A stretch of DNA of 64,000 nucleotides from Herbinix sp. (GTDB lineage Bacteria > Bacillota > Clostridia > Lachnospirales > Lachnospiraceae). Positions 8,278 to 17,031 of the stretch are shown here, in pieces (the first letter of the stretch is position 1; each line of letters starts with the position of its first letter). A model generated the notes under the pieces. It was not told where the DNA came from. It saw only the letters and a list, made by a program, of their open reading frames with translations, and searched no databases. Location: positions 1 to 64,000 of the forward strand of contig JAQSYO010000015.1 in the NCBI GenBank assembly GCA_029256105.1, read 5' to 3'. The translations under genes and the position numbers were made by a program.

Positions 8278-10518
8278 ATGTCATACATTCATGTGTTGGA
8301 CGAACCCACCATTAATCAAATAGCAGCCGGTGAGGTTGTAGAACGCCCTAGTGCTGTTGTAAAAGAGCTCATTGAAAATGCAATGGATGCCGGAGCAACT
8401 GCCATCACTGCAGAAATCAAGGAGGGCGGGTTAAGCTTTATCCGTATTACCGATAACGGTGCAGGAATCGCAAAGGAGGATATTCCCTTGGCGTTTCTTC
8501 GTCATGCCACAAGTAAAATCCGTTCTGCAGAAGACCTTCTATCTGTGACAAGTCTAGGTTTCCGTGGAGAAGCATTATCCAGCATCGCAGCGGTTGCACA
8601 AGTGGAACTTATCACAAAGACACCCTCCGCATTAAATGGGTTCCGCTATTTAATAGACGGAGGTGAAGAAAAATCCATAGAGGAAATCGGATGCCCCGGT
8701 GGCACTACGATATTAGTCCGTAACTTATTCTTCAACACTCCGGCTCGCAGGAAATTCTTAAAGTCTGCAACGACAGAGGCGGGATATATTAGTGATTTGA
8801 TGGAACGTTTGATGGTTTCCCATCCGAATGTTTCCTTTAAATTTATTATGAATAATCAAGTTAAGTTGCAATCCTCCGGCAATAATAATAGTAAAGATAT
8901 CCTATACCATGTGTATGGGCGAGATATTTCGAAAGAACTGCTACCTCTGGACTTTAGCTCTGAGGAAATAAAAATTACCGGTTTTATCGGTAAACCACTA
9001 ATTACTCGTGGTAATCGTAATTTTGAAAATTACTTTATTAATGGAAGATATATTAAGAGCTCCATAATATCAAAAGCGATTGAAGAGGCCTATAAACCGT
9101 TTCTAATGCAACACAAATATCCCTTCACCTCCATTTATTTTGAGATTAATCCGGCTCTGATTGACGTTAACGTACATCCACAAAAGCTGGAAATCCGTTT
9201 AAAGAATGGAGAAGATGTCTATCAGAATACTTTTAACGCAATCCGTAATGCGCTTTCAGGAAAAGAAATGATTCCTCAGATTGCTTTAACAAAGCAGGAG
9301 GAATTGAAACCGGCAACGGTAAGGATGCCGGAGCCCTTTGAACAAAACCGTAGAAAACAATTTGAGAATTTGGGAATAAACTCAGGTTTAAACGTCAGAA
9401 CGAACGCTGGGGTAAACCAAGGAATGAATACTGGGATTATCCCAGGAATGAATTCTAGAATTAATGTTGGAACAAACTCTGAAACTAATGCTAGAACAAA
9501 CTCTGAAACTAATGCTGGAACTAATTCCGAATTATCCTCAATTGGTACAACTGACAGTAAAAACACTTCAAACAGTGTGTTTATTCCAAGTAAAGTTAAT
9601 TCCTTATTCGATAGCAATTCAGTAGTAATACAAGCGAATAACAATATTGTTTACGGAGAAAATTCTACAGAACTCTTAATAAATAAAGTAGCTGAACAAA
9701 GTTCCATATACCCGAATGCAAGCGAAACTCCGGGCAGTAAGAACATTTCAAACCTTGTACCAAATGACAATTCTGATTTACCTGAGCAAGTTTTGCAAAG
9801 TCCTGAAAGTATAAATCAACCTCAATCGATAGTTGATAATGGGAATAATTTAAACAGTACAACCTTAGATCAAATGAATTTATTTACATCCTCAGAAGCT
9901 GAAACGCAAGCTCCCTTCTTATCAAAGAAAGCGCTTGAGGAGCATCGAATTATCGGTCAAATTTTCTCTACCTATTGGCTGGTAGAATATAAGAAAGAGT
10001 TATATATCATTGATCAACATGCAGCTCATGAAAAGGTATTATATGAAAGAATCATGAACGCAGCATTCGAAAAAACCTTTGAATCCCAACAGCTGCTTCC
10101 GCCAATCGTATTAACCTTAACACTACGTGAGCAGGAAGTTCTTCACAAACATGAGGAAATATTAAATAGTATTGGCTATGAATTTGAACATTTTGGTGGT
10201 AATGAGTATTCGGTACGAGCTGTACCGGCCGATTTATATAGTATCTCTGAGAAAGAGTTATTGTTAGAATTCATTGACGATTTGACCGAGGATTTTGTGG
10301 GTGTTACTCCGAATGCTACCTCCATTTTAGAGCGAGTGGCTTCCCTTTCCTGCAAAGCAGCCGTAAAAGCAAATCATAACTTTTCAAATGAGGAAGCATA
10401 TGCATTAATCAAAGAGTTGTTAACCCTGGAAAACCCTTATCATTGCCCACATGGAAGACCAGTAATCGTTTCCATGAGCCAATATGAGTTAGAGCGTAAA
10501 TTCAAACGAATTCTGTAA
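8278..10518 (+). CDS. mutL: DNA mismatch repair endonuclease MutL
   Basis: Couples mismatch recognition to strand removal. The N-terminal GHKL ATPase shows ELIENAMDAGA, ITDNGAGI, RHATSKI and GFRGEALSSIA; the C-terminal domain carries the endonuclease motif DQHAAHEKVLYE, so this is the nicking type of MutL found in bacteria without MutH. Zinc/beta-clamp-related motifs CPHGRP are near the end. I take ATG 8278 because the upstream in-frame TTG overlaps the GGAGG site. The product is 746 aa, longer than many MutL proteins (600-680). The excess is a disordered Asn/Thr/Ser-rich linker at about residues 365-545, part of it built from short repeats such as NSETNARTNSETNAGTNSE. Confidence 0.97.
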   Translation: MSYIHVLDEPTINQIAAGEVVERPSAVVKELIENAMDAGATAITAEIKEGGLSFIRITDNGAGIAKEDIPLAFLRHATSKIRSAEDLLSVTSLGFRGEALSSIAAVAQVELITKTPSALNGFRYLIDGGEEKSIEEIGCPGGTTILVRNLFFNTPARRKFLKSATTEAGYISDLMERLMVSHPNVSFKFIMNNQVKLQSSGNNNSKDILYHVYGRDISKELLPLDFSSEEIKITGFIGKPLITRGNRNFENYFINGRYIKSSIISKAIEEAYKPFLMQHKYPFTSIYFEINPALIDVNVHPQKLEIRLKNGEDVYQNTFNAIRNALSGKEMIPQIALTKQEELKPATVRMPEPFEQNRRKQFENLGINSGLNVRTNAGVNQGMNTGIIPGMNSRINVGTNSETNARTNSETNAGTNSELSSIGTTDSKNTSNSVFIPSKVNSLFDSNSVVIQANNNIVYGENSTELLINKVAEQSSIYPNASETPGSKNISNLVPNDNSDLPEQVLQSPESINQPQSIVDNGNNLNSTTLDQMNLFTSSEAETQAPFLSKKALEEHRIIGQIFSTYWLVEYKKELYIIDQHAAHEKVLYERIMNAAFEKTFESQQLLPPIVLTLTLREQEVLHKHEEILNSIGYEFEHFGGNEYSVRAVPADLYSISEKELLLEFIDDLTEDFVGVTPNATSILERVASLSCKAAVKANHNFSNEEAYALIKELLTLENPYHCPHGRPVIVSMSQYELERKFKRIL
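9385..9545 (+). repeat. Imperfect in-frame repeats within the mutL linker
   Basis: Units resembling aacnnnngaacnaacgctgg recur through this part of mutL and translate as repeated N-x-G/R-x-N motifs (NVRTNAGVN, NARTNSETNAGTN). One 24-base unit (aaactctgaaactaatgctagaac and a near copy) is repeated back to back around 9475-9525. The repeats keep frame and lie in the non-conserved linker between the ATPase and endonuclease domains. Confidence 0.7.
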
Positions 10519-10532
10519 CAGAAAGGAACATC

Positions 10533-11477
10533 ATGAACAAAAAACCATTAATCATCTTAACGGGTCCTACCTCTGTTGGCAAGACAGCGCTTTCTATCGC
10601 TTTGGCAAAGGCCGTGAATGGTGAGATTATCTCCGCTGATTCAATGCAGGTATATAAGCATATGGATATCGGTACCGCGAAGATTACCTCCGAGCAAATG
10701 GACGGTGTTCCTCATTACCTAATTGATGAGTTGGAGCCGGAGGAGGAGTTTAACGTTGTTCGGTTTCAGCAATTAACAAAAAAATATATGGAACAGATTT
10801 ATGCGAAGCATAAGATACCAATTCTTGTAGGAGGTACCGGCTTCTATATCCAAGCTGTTCTTTATGATATTGATTTTACTGAGAATGATACGGACACTAC
10901 TTACCGTAGGGAACTTGAACAGATTTTACAAGAGCAGGGAGGAGCGTATCTTCATGACATGTTGTCGAAGATAGATCCTTCTAGTGCAGAAGCAATTCAT
11001 CCGAACAACAGTAAGAAGGTCATCCGTGCTCTGGAATTTGCTAAACTAACCGGTGAGAAGATATCTGTTCATAATCAGGAACAAAGAGAGAAAAAATCAC
11101 CTTATCAGTTCTGTTATTTTGTATTAAATAAAGATCGTGCTTCGCTATATGACACAATTAATAAACGAGTAGATCAGATGCTAGAAGCTGGATTACTAGA
11201 TGAAGTAAAGAGTCTTGCCGCTCAAGGTTATACGAGGGAACTGGTCTCAATGCAGGGGTTGGGATATAAAGAACTACTTGCTTACCTCGACGGTGAATTT
11301 TCTTTAGAGGAAGCAATTGATATTCTGAAACGAGATACCAGACATTTTGCAAAACGGCAGATTACCTGGTTTAAGAGAGAAAAGATTGTAACCTGGGTTA
11401 ATAAAGATGAATTCGCATCTGATGAAGACGTGTTAACTTATTTATTAATCCAATTAAATACTAATAATATAACATAA
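10533..11477 (+). CDS. miaA: tRNA dimethylallyltransferase MiaA
   Basis: Transfers a dimethylallyl group to N6 of A37 in tRNAs that read codons beginning with U. The P-loop GPTSVGKTALS lies at residues 10-20, followed by the family motifs SADSMQVY, GGTGFYIQA and, further on, MQGLGYKEL and DTRHFAKRQITWFKR. Length 314 aa is typical. GAAAGGAAC precedes the ATG and the gene starts 14 bases after mutL, the common mutS-mutL-miaA arrangement. No hfq gene follows, unlike in many relatives. Confidence 0.97.
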   Translation: MNKKPLIILTGPTSVGKTALSIALAKAVNGEIISADSMQVYKHMDIGTAKITSEQMDGVPHYLIDELEPEEEFNVVRFQQLTKKYMEQIYAKHKIPILVGGTGFYIQAVLYDIDFTENDTDTTYRRELEQILQEQGGAYLHDMLSKIDPSSAEAIHPNNSKKVIRALEFAKLTGEKISVHNQEQREKKSPYQFCYFVLNKDRASLYDTINKRVDQMLEAGLLDEVKSLAAQGYTRELVSMQGLGYKELLAYLDGEFSLEEAIDILKRDTRHFAKRQITWFKREKIVTWVNKDEFASDEDVLTYLLIQLNTNNIT

Positions 11478-11606
11478 GATTATTATGTAAACCAAAATGT
11501 TTGCTAAGTAATATATGAGTAATGACTTATGAAAATTAAACATTATATAAGAACTTAACAGCTCTTAACATATGGATAGAAGTAAGAGCACAAGGAGGAT
11601 AACACT

Positions 11607-12896
11607 TTGCAAATAAATGAATTAAACGCTGCATATCAATCTCTAGGAATTGATCCAAAGGTACTAGATTATTGTGTCGACATTGAGAAGGGATTAATCG
11701 AGCGCTTTTATACCATCGATAAGATAGCAGAATTCAACCAGTTAAAGGTATTAAAAGCCATGCAGGATAATCGATTAAGCGATGTACATTTTGCAGCAAC
11801 TACTGGTTATGGATATAACGATATCGGCAGAGATACCTTAGAAAAAGTATATGCGGATGTCTTTCACGCAGAAGATGCTCTGGTTAGACCCCAGTTAATC
11901 AGCGGTACACATGCCTTAACAGTAGCATTATCCGGTAACTTAAGACCGGGTGATGAGATCTTATCGCCAGTAGGGAAGCCCTACGATACTTTGGAAGGTG
12001 TAATTGGAATCACAGAGACAAAAGGTTCCTTAGCTGAATTTGGTATTACTTACTCCCAGGTGGATTTGCTCTCGGAGGGTGGCTTTGACTGGGAAGGTAT
12101 TAAAGCAGCCGTTAAAAAGAATACAAAACTTGCCACGATACAACGATCCAAGGGTTACGCCAGCCGCCCAACCCTTTCTGTTGAGAAGATAGGAGAATTA
12201 ATACGTTTTTTAAAAGAATTAAAACCGGATATCATCTGTATGGTAGATAATTGCTATGGTGAATTTGTGGAAACTCTCGAGCCTACTCAGGTGGGTGCAG
12301 ACCTATGTGTCGGCTCTTTAATAAAAAACCCAGGTGGCGGTTTAGCCCCGATTGGTGGCTATATTGTAGGTAAGAAAGAATATGTAGAAAATGCCGCATA
12401 TCGCCTGACAGCACCCGGTCTCGGCAAGGAAGTAGGTGCTACCTTAGGTTTAAACGCTTCATTATTCCAAGGCCTATTCTTAGCACCGCAGGTAGTATCC
12501 GGCGCATTAAAGGGAGCAATTTATGCTGCAAATATCTATGAGAAGTTAGGATATCTTGTATTACCAAATGGATCGGAAGACCGATTTGATATCATTCAGG
12601 CAGTTACTTTAAATTCTGCTGAAGCTGTCATCGCCTTCTGTAAGGGAATTCAAGCTGCTGCACCGGTTGATAGTTATGTGACTCCTGAACCTTGGGCAAT
12701 GCCAGGCTATCAGTGTGATGTCATCATGGCCGCAGGTTCCTTTGTTCAAGGTTCCTCAATTGAGCTTTCCGCAGATGCCCCAATTAAACCTCCCTATACG
12801 GTCTTCTTTCAAGGTGGTTTAACCTGGTATCATGCCAAATTTGGTATTCTAATGTCTCTTCAGAAGCTTTACGAAAAGGGCCTTTTGAAGATTTAA
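11607..12896 (+). CDS. PLP-dependent methionine gamma-lyase-family protein (aluminium-resistance type)
   Basis: A fold-type I pyridoxal-phosphate enzyme of the family annotated as aluminium resistance protein or YnbB, which is related to cystathionine/methionine gamma-lyases. Seen in the sequence: substrate-loop-like ATTGYGYNDIGRDTLE, the PLP aspartate region ICMVDNCYGEF and the lysine-bearing stretch VGSLIKNPGGGLAPIGGY. The length of 429 aa fits. The start is TTG with AAGGAGG nine bases upstream. The gene commonly sits behind miaA in clostridia. Its physiological substrate is not established, so only the fold and family are assigned with confidence. Confidence 0.88.
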   Translation: MQINELNAAYQSLGIDPKVLDYCVDIEKGLIERFYTIDKIAEFNQLKVLKAMQDNRLSDVHFAATTGYGYNDIGRDTLEKVYADVFHAEDALVRPQLISGTHALTVALSGNLRPGDEILSPVGKPYDTLEGVIGITETKGSLAEFGITYSQVDLLSEGGFDWEGIKAAVKKNTKLATIQRSKGYASRPTLSVEKIGELIRFLKELKPDIICMVDNCYGEFVETLEPTQVGADLCVGSLIKNPGGGLAPIGGYIVGKKEYVENAAYRLTAPGLGKEVGATLGLNASLFQGLFLAPQVVSGALKGAIYAANIYEKLGYLVLPNGSEDRFDIIQAVTLNSAEAVIAFCKGIQAAAPVDSYVTPEPWAMPGYQCDVIMAAGSFVQGSSIELSADAPIKPPYTVFFQGGLTWYHAKFGILMSLQKLYEKGLLKI

Positions 12897-13064
12897 ACAT
12901 CTATTATTACTTATGTGGTATTTACAAATTATGAGTTTCAAGTATACAAATATCCATTCTTGTGATAAAATGTTATTTAATTATGAAACAAGCTAATTGA
13001 AAAATTAAGTAACTTGTTATAAGTAATATTATTGCCGGATTATTCCGGAGGGGGGCAGTAGTTT

Positions 13065-13349
13065 ATGGCAAAAACATCTCGAAACTTTAGTAAAAATAAC
13101 TGGGCATTATTTCTTCTCATACTTGTAGGTATTGTACTCGGTAGTTTTCTCGGACATCTGGCAAAGGGTGTGAATTTCTTGTCCTGGTTAGATTCTGGAA
13201 TTGATTTTGCCATTGGAGATGCGAAAGAAAATAATGTAGTAACCTTGAATTTGGGAGTGCTCATTTTTTATTTCGGAATTAGCATTAAAATTACTGTCGC
13301 AAGTGTCATCGGCGCAGCAGCAGCTGTTTTTATTTATAAGAAGTTATAA
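13065..13349 (+). CDS. DUF4321 small membrane protein
   Basis: A 94-aa protein with two membrane spans (about 13-32 and 62-92) joined by a short extracytoplasmic loop. Its layout and the LVGIVLGSFLGHL start match the DUF4321 family that is found next to radC/mreB in clostridia. The function is unknown; position suggests a link to cell-envelope growth. GGAGGGGGG precedes the ATG by about 12 bases. Confidence 0.75.
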   Translation: MAKTSRNFSKNNWALFLLILVGIVLGSFLGHLAKGVNFLSWLDSGIDFAIGDAKENNVVTLNLGVLIFYFGISIKITVASVIGAAAAVFIYKKL

Positions 13350-13600
13350 ATAATTGCAAATATTGCTTGTATTTGTGATCATTGTTTGTAATGATAAGTG
13401 ATATTTTTAATTGATGTACCGTTTGTAAAGATAAGTATTTTTTATTATTGCTGTATTGTTTATAGTCGTAACTATTGTTAGTAATTGCAAATAATAATTG
13501 ATAATATAAATATAGTTTGTAAATACAAGCATAGTTTGAAATTGTAAGTAATTAAGTACTTTTGATTAATTATCATAATCCTATTGATTTCTTGGAGAGA
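13350..13600. repeat. AT-rich spacer with degenerate short repeats
   Basis: No gene is seen here. The spacer contains irregular repeats of a GTTTGTAAnGATAAGT-like phrase (around 13383, 13430, 13518 and 13536) and TAATTGCAAATA-like phrases near 13352 and 13482. It separates the DUF4321 gene from the radC leader. Confidence 0.5.
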
Positions 13601-13636
13601 GAACCTTAGGAGGCAAAATATTATGATAATGAATAA

Positions 13637-13717
13637 GGCAAAATCCTCCTTACAAATCAAGGAGGCAAAATCCTCCTTACAAATCAAGGAGGCAAAATCC
13701 TCCTTACAAATCAAGGA
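13637..13717 (+). repeat. Three perfect 27-bp tandem repeats carrying SD and anti-SD sequences in the radC leader
   Basis: Three exact copies of a 27-base unit lie end to end (13637-13663, 13664-13690, 13691-13717). Every unit contains CCTCCTT, identical to the anti-Shine-Dalgarno end of 16S rRNA, and AAGGAGG formed at the junction with the next base pair, so each can fold as CCTCCTT-acaaatc-AAGGAGG. The last AAGGAGG is the ribosome binding site of radC, eight bases before its ATG at 13728. Because 27 is a multiple of three the array is also open in the radC frame, reading KSSLQIKEA three times. Confidence 0.9.
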
Positions 13718-13727
13718 GGTTTTCAAC

Positions 13728-14426
13728 ATGAAAGAAAATTATTTAACAGTAAAAGAATTACCCACGTCCGAACGTCCTTATGAAAAATGTGAACAATATG
13801 GAGCAAGTGCATTATCTGACGCTGAGCTACTCGCAGTAATCATACGAACGGGGACCAAACAACAAAGAGTAATTGATTTGGCGGTGAATATACTGAATTA
13901 TTCGACTGCTTACCCTGGTTTAAAGGGACTAAATTACCTCACTATGAAGGAGCTAACAAGAATTAATGGGGTTGGTCGAGTGAAGGCAATCGAGCTTCTC
14001 TGTCTAACCGAGATTACCAAACGTATGGCAAAAGAGATACATCGTGATAACTTGAAATTGATAACTCCGCAGAGCGTTGCTGATTATTATATGCAGGACA
14101 TGCGTCACCTTACAAGAGAACAAGTAACTTTAGTTATGTTAGACTCCAAGAATAAAGTTATTAAGGATATGATTATCTCAGAGGGAACGGTGAATACTTC
14201 CATTATGCCAACGAGGGAAGTATTTGTACATGCCTTAAAGTATGAGGCTGTCAACATCATTCTTCTTCATAATCACCCCAGTGGTGATCCAACACCAAGC
14301 GCAGAAGACATCCGAGTTACGAAAAGACTGATAGAAGCAGGTAATTTAATTGGAATTACGCTTATGGATCATATAATTATTGGCGATAATAGATATATCA
14401 GTTTAAAGGAACAGGGGTTATTATGA
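13728..14426 (+). CDS. radC: RadC-family JAB-domain protein
   Basis: A 232-aa protein with an N-terminal helix-hairpin-helix region (about 50-85, INGVGRVKAIELL) and a C-terminal MPN/JAB domain with the metal-binding pattern HNHPSGDPTPSAED. The historical link to DNA repair has been questioned and the biochemical role is open. I choose ATG 13728, which follows AAGGAGG at eight bases; the open frame extends upstream to 13584 through a tandem repeat but that extension has no counterpart in the family. Start of the radC-mreB-mreC-mreD run. Confidence 0.93.
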   Translation: MKENYLTVKELPTSERPYEKCEQYGASALSDAELLAVIIRTGTKQQRVIDLAVNILNYSTAYPGLKGLNYLTMKELTRINGVGRVKAIELLCLTEITKRMAKEIHRDNLKLITPQSVADYYMQDMRHLTREQVTLVMLDSKNKVIKDMIISEGTVNTSIMPTREVFVHALKYEAVNIILLHNHPSGDPTPSAEDIRVTKRLIEAGNLIGITLMDHIIIGDNRYISLKEQGLL

Positions 14427-14496
14427 AGTACTATAATACTTACCTGACAGAATACATTGACTACTTAAGTGAAATATATAGGAGGTTACAAATATT

Positions 14497-15519
14497 ATGG
14501 CTTCAAAAACATTTGGAATAGATTTTGGTACCAGTACAATTAAAATATATAAAAAGGGACAAGGTATTGTCTTAGACGAACGTAATATTATTGCGATATC
14601 AGACCGGAAGAATATCATTGCCACCGGTAATGACGCTTTTGATATGTATGAAAAAGCGCCTTCCAATATTGCGGTTACCTATCCGGTTAGAAATGGAGTG
14701 ATTGCGGATGTTGCGAATATGCTAGCCCTACTAAATCATTTTATGATTCGTATCGGAGGTTCAAAGAGAATTGGTGCTGCAGATTATATTGTGGCAACGC
14801 CAACTGACATTACTGAAGTGGAACGTCGTTCCTTTTATGATTTGATTGCAAGTTCTAATTTAAAGGTTGGTCGTATTAAAATAGTTGAAAAGCCGATTGC
14901 AGATGCTGTAGGAGCCGGACTTGATATTACGACTGCGAAAGGCGTTATGATTGTTGATATTGGTGCTGATACGACAGAGGTTTCCATACTATCTTTGGGT
15001 GGTATCGTATTAAGTAAATTAATCCCGGTTGGAGGTAACCGTCTTGATGAAGCCATTAAAAACATGGTGAAAAGGAAATACAACCTTTATATCGGCGATA
15101 AAACAGCGGAGAACATCAAGAAAAAACTTGCAAGTGCATTTACAACCGTATCCGCTTCCGTAAAGGTATATGGTCGTGATGTTGTAACTGGATTACCTAC
15201 CGAAATGGAAGTAAGTTCTTCCGATGTATATGAGGCAATTTCAGAATATATGTATTCCATTATTGATGCTATAAAAATAATATTGGAGCGTACACCACCA
15301 GAGATTTCCTCTGATATTATTGACAGCGGTATCTATATAACCGGTGGTTCTGCGAAAATATTTGCACTCGATGAGCTGATGCATAAAGAAACTGATTTAA
15401 AAATAAATATTTGCCCTGATTCAGCAAATACGGTAGTCAATGGCCTTGGTAAAATCATGGAAGATCCTAAGCTTTCTTCCTTGGCTGATGTCTTAAGACC
15501 GAAGACAATAGTAAATTAG
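14497..15519 (+). CDS. mreB: Rod shape-determining protein MreB
   Basis: Bacterial actin that directs lateral wall synthesis. The actin-fold phosphate loops are present: GIDFGTSTIKIY at the N-terminus, VDIGADTTEVSIL (phosphate 2) and YITGGSAKI (adenosine motif). Length 340 aa matches MreB. It is followed after 10 bases by mreC, as in most Firmicutes. The first phosphate loop has ST-I-K in place of the more common ANTLVY pattern, so an Mbl/MreBH-like paralogue is possible, but the mreBCD context favours MreB. Confidence 0.94.
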   Translation: MASKTFGIDFGTSTIKIYKKGQGIVLDERNIIAISDRKNIIATGNDAFDMYEKAPSNIAVTYPVRNGVIADVANMLALLNHFMIRIGGSKRIGAADYIVATPTDITEVERRSFYDLIASSNLKVGRIKIVEKPIADAVGAGLDITTAKGVMIVDIGADTTEVSILSLGGIVLSKLIPVGGNRLDEAIKNMVKRKYNLYIGDKTAENIKKKLASAFTTVSASVKVYGRDVVTGLPTEMEVSSSDVYEAISEYMYSIIDAIKIILERTPPEISSDIIDSGIYITGGSAKIFALDELMHKETDLKINICPDSANTVVNGLGKIMEDPKLSSLADVLRPKTIVN

Positions 15520-15529
15520 GAGACATATC

Positions 15530-16381
15530 ATGAGACGAAGGACAAAAATCAATATCAATCCGAAACATGTTCTTATCGTGTGTGTTGTTCTTTGTATCGG
15601 TCTGATTATCTTTTCCTTTCGGTTTGGTGAGAAGTTATCACCAGTAAAAGAGGCGGTTGGGACAGTCATCACTCCGATGCAGGTAGGAATTAATTCGGTT
15701 GGAACCTTTCTGTCTGATAAGCTTGATAATTTTAAAAGTATCAATGATTTATTAGAGGAAAATGCTACGCTTAAGGACCAAGTCAGCGTGTTATCTTATC
15801 AGAATAAACTTCTAACGCAGGATAAATACGAATTGGATGGACTTCGTGAACTTTTTGATCTGGATCAGAAATATCTCGATTATCCTAAAGTTGCAGCACG
15901 CGTTATTAGTAAGGATACGAATAACTGGTATAACGTATTTACCATCGACAAAGGTACTCGAGACGGTTTGGCTAAGAATATGAATGTACTTGCCGGCAAT
16001 GGGTTAGCAGGTATCATTACGGAAGCCCATTATAATTATTCCGTTGTAAGATCCATCATTGATGATAACAGTAGTGTCTATGGAATGTTTTTAAAAACCT
16101 CGGATACTTGTGTTGTTAAAGGTGATCTGCAGTTGATGGACGACGGTAAAATTCGCGTTGAGTTGATTAACAAAGATGCCGACATCAAAGATGGATATGA
16201 GATTGTTACCTCACATATCAGCCCTAATTTTTTGCAGGGAATATTGATTGGATATGTTAGTGATATTAAATTAGACGCAAGTAACATGACAAAAACTGCA
16301 TATTTAACTCCAGTAGTAGATTTTGAACGTTTGGAAGAAGTTTTAATCATTACTGAGCTAAAAGAGCCTTTGATAGACTAA
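15530..16381 (+). CDS. mreC: Rod shape-determining protein MreC
   Basis: Extracytoplasmic scaffold of the elongation complex. One N-terminal membrane span (about residues 12-32) is followed by a coiled-coil (about 65-105, INDLLEENATLKDQVSVLSYQNKLL) and the paired beta-barrel domain with the family landmarks AARVISKDTNNWYNVFTIDKG and GLAGIITE. Length 283 aa is typical. ATG is preceded by AGGAGA. It lies between mreB and mreD, with a hairpin spacer before the latter. Confidence 0.95.
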   Translation: MRRRTKININPKHVLIVCVVLCIGLIIFSFRFGEKLSPVKEAVGTVITPMQVGINSVGTFLSDKLDNFKSINDLLEENATLKDQVSVLSYQNKLLTQDKYELDGLRELFDLDQKYLDYPKVAARVISKDTNNWYNVFTIDKGTRDGLAKNMNVLAGNGLAGIITEAHYNYSVVRSIIDDNSSVYGMFLKTSDTCVVKGDLQLMDDGKIRVELINKDADIKDGYEIVTSHISPNFLQGILIGYVSDIKLDASNMTKTAYLTPVVDFERLEEVLIITELKEPLID

Positions 16382-16387
16382 GATAAA

Positions 16388-16492
16388 GCAGGTACAGTCT
16401 CGCAAAATCGAGCGAGTCGTTCGAAATTAATAATGAAATCCGTAGGAAATTCATTATTTAATTCTTGATGATTTTATAATACTATGCCTGCG
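16388..16492 (+). repeat. Hairpin-rich spacer between mreC and mreD
   Basis: About 105 bases are bounded by imperfect inverted ends (GCAGGTACAGT and ACTATGCCTGC) and contain two inner hairpins, CTCG-caaaat-CGAG and AATAATGAA / TTCATTATT. There is no coding frame. It may be a third kind of small repeat element or an operon-internal processing/attenuation site; only one copy is seen in this window. Confidence 0.45.
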
Positions 16493-16519
16493 AACAAATA
16501 GGCAGGTGTGGAGGTTAGT

Positions 16520-17029
16520 GTGAAACGGTTGATCGTATATATCATAGAAATTATATTATGTTTTTTACTCCAAAGTGCCATGTTTCATTATATTCAATTG
16601 GCCGATATTATGCCAAATCTGTTATTAATTCTTGTTGTTTCCACTGCTTATATGCGTGGTCGGATGGCAGGACTTGGGCTAGGATTTTTTAGCGGACTAT
16701 TAGTGGATTTAATGTTTGGCAGTTATATCATAGGATTATATGCTTTATTGTATATGTTGATTGGTTATGTAGTTGGTTATACAAATAAGGTGTATTCTAA
16801 CGATGACTATACCTTACCACTTATCATAATTGCAGTAAGCGATTTAATTTATGGATTTTTCTATTATGTATTTGAATTTTTACTAAGGGGTAGATTGAAT
16901 TTTCTATATTATCTTAGAAGGTTTATTCTCCCTGAAATAGTTTATACGGTTGCGGTCTCAATCTTTTTATATAAACTGTTACATATGATTAACAGCCGTT
17001 TAGATCGTAAGTCAGATGAGGAGGCATAA
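16520..17029 (+). CDS. mreD: Rod shape-determining protein MreD
   Basis: Integral membrane partner of MreC. The 169-aa product is highly hydrophobic with about five membrane spans and shows the family pattern of a long first helix (LIVYIIEIILCFLLQSA), PNLLLILVVSTAYMRG and a central GLLVDLMFGS. I choose the GTG at 16520, which follows GGAGG by five bases, rather than the earlier in-frame GTG that overlaps that site. PBP2 starts two bases after its stop. Confidence 0.9.
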   Translation: MKRLIVYIIEIILCFLLQSAMFHYIQLADIMPNLLLILVVSTAYMRGRMAGLGLGFFSGLLVDLMFGSYIIGLYALLYMLIGYVVGYTNKVYSNDDYTLPLIIIAVSDLIYGFFYYVFEFLLRGRLNFLYYLRRFILPEIVYTVAVSIFLYKLLHMINSRLDRKSDEEA

Positions 17030-17031
17030 TT

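Noticed and set aside
9276..9644. 122-aa frame on the - strand opposite mutL
   Set aside because: It is the complement of the repetitive mutL linker with no ribosome site; a shadow frame.
13637..13717. Short direct repeats that could be read as a CRISPR array
   Set aside because: The units are head to tail with no spacers and no cas genes are near; they are a tandem repeat in the radC leader.
13584..13727. In-frame upstream extension of radC reading KSSLQIKEA three times
   Set aside because: The frame is open but the ideal ribosome site lies right before ATG 13728 and RadC proteins start there; kept only as a possibility.
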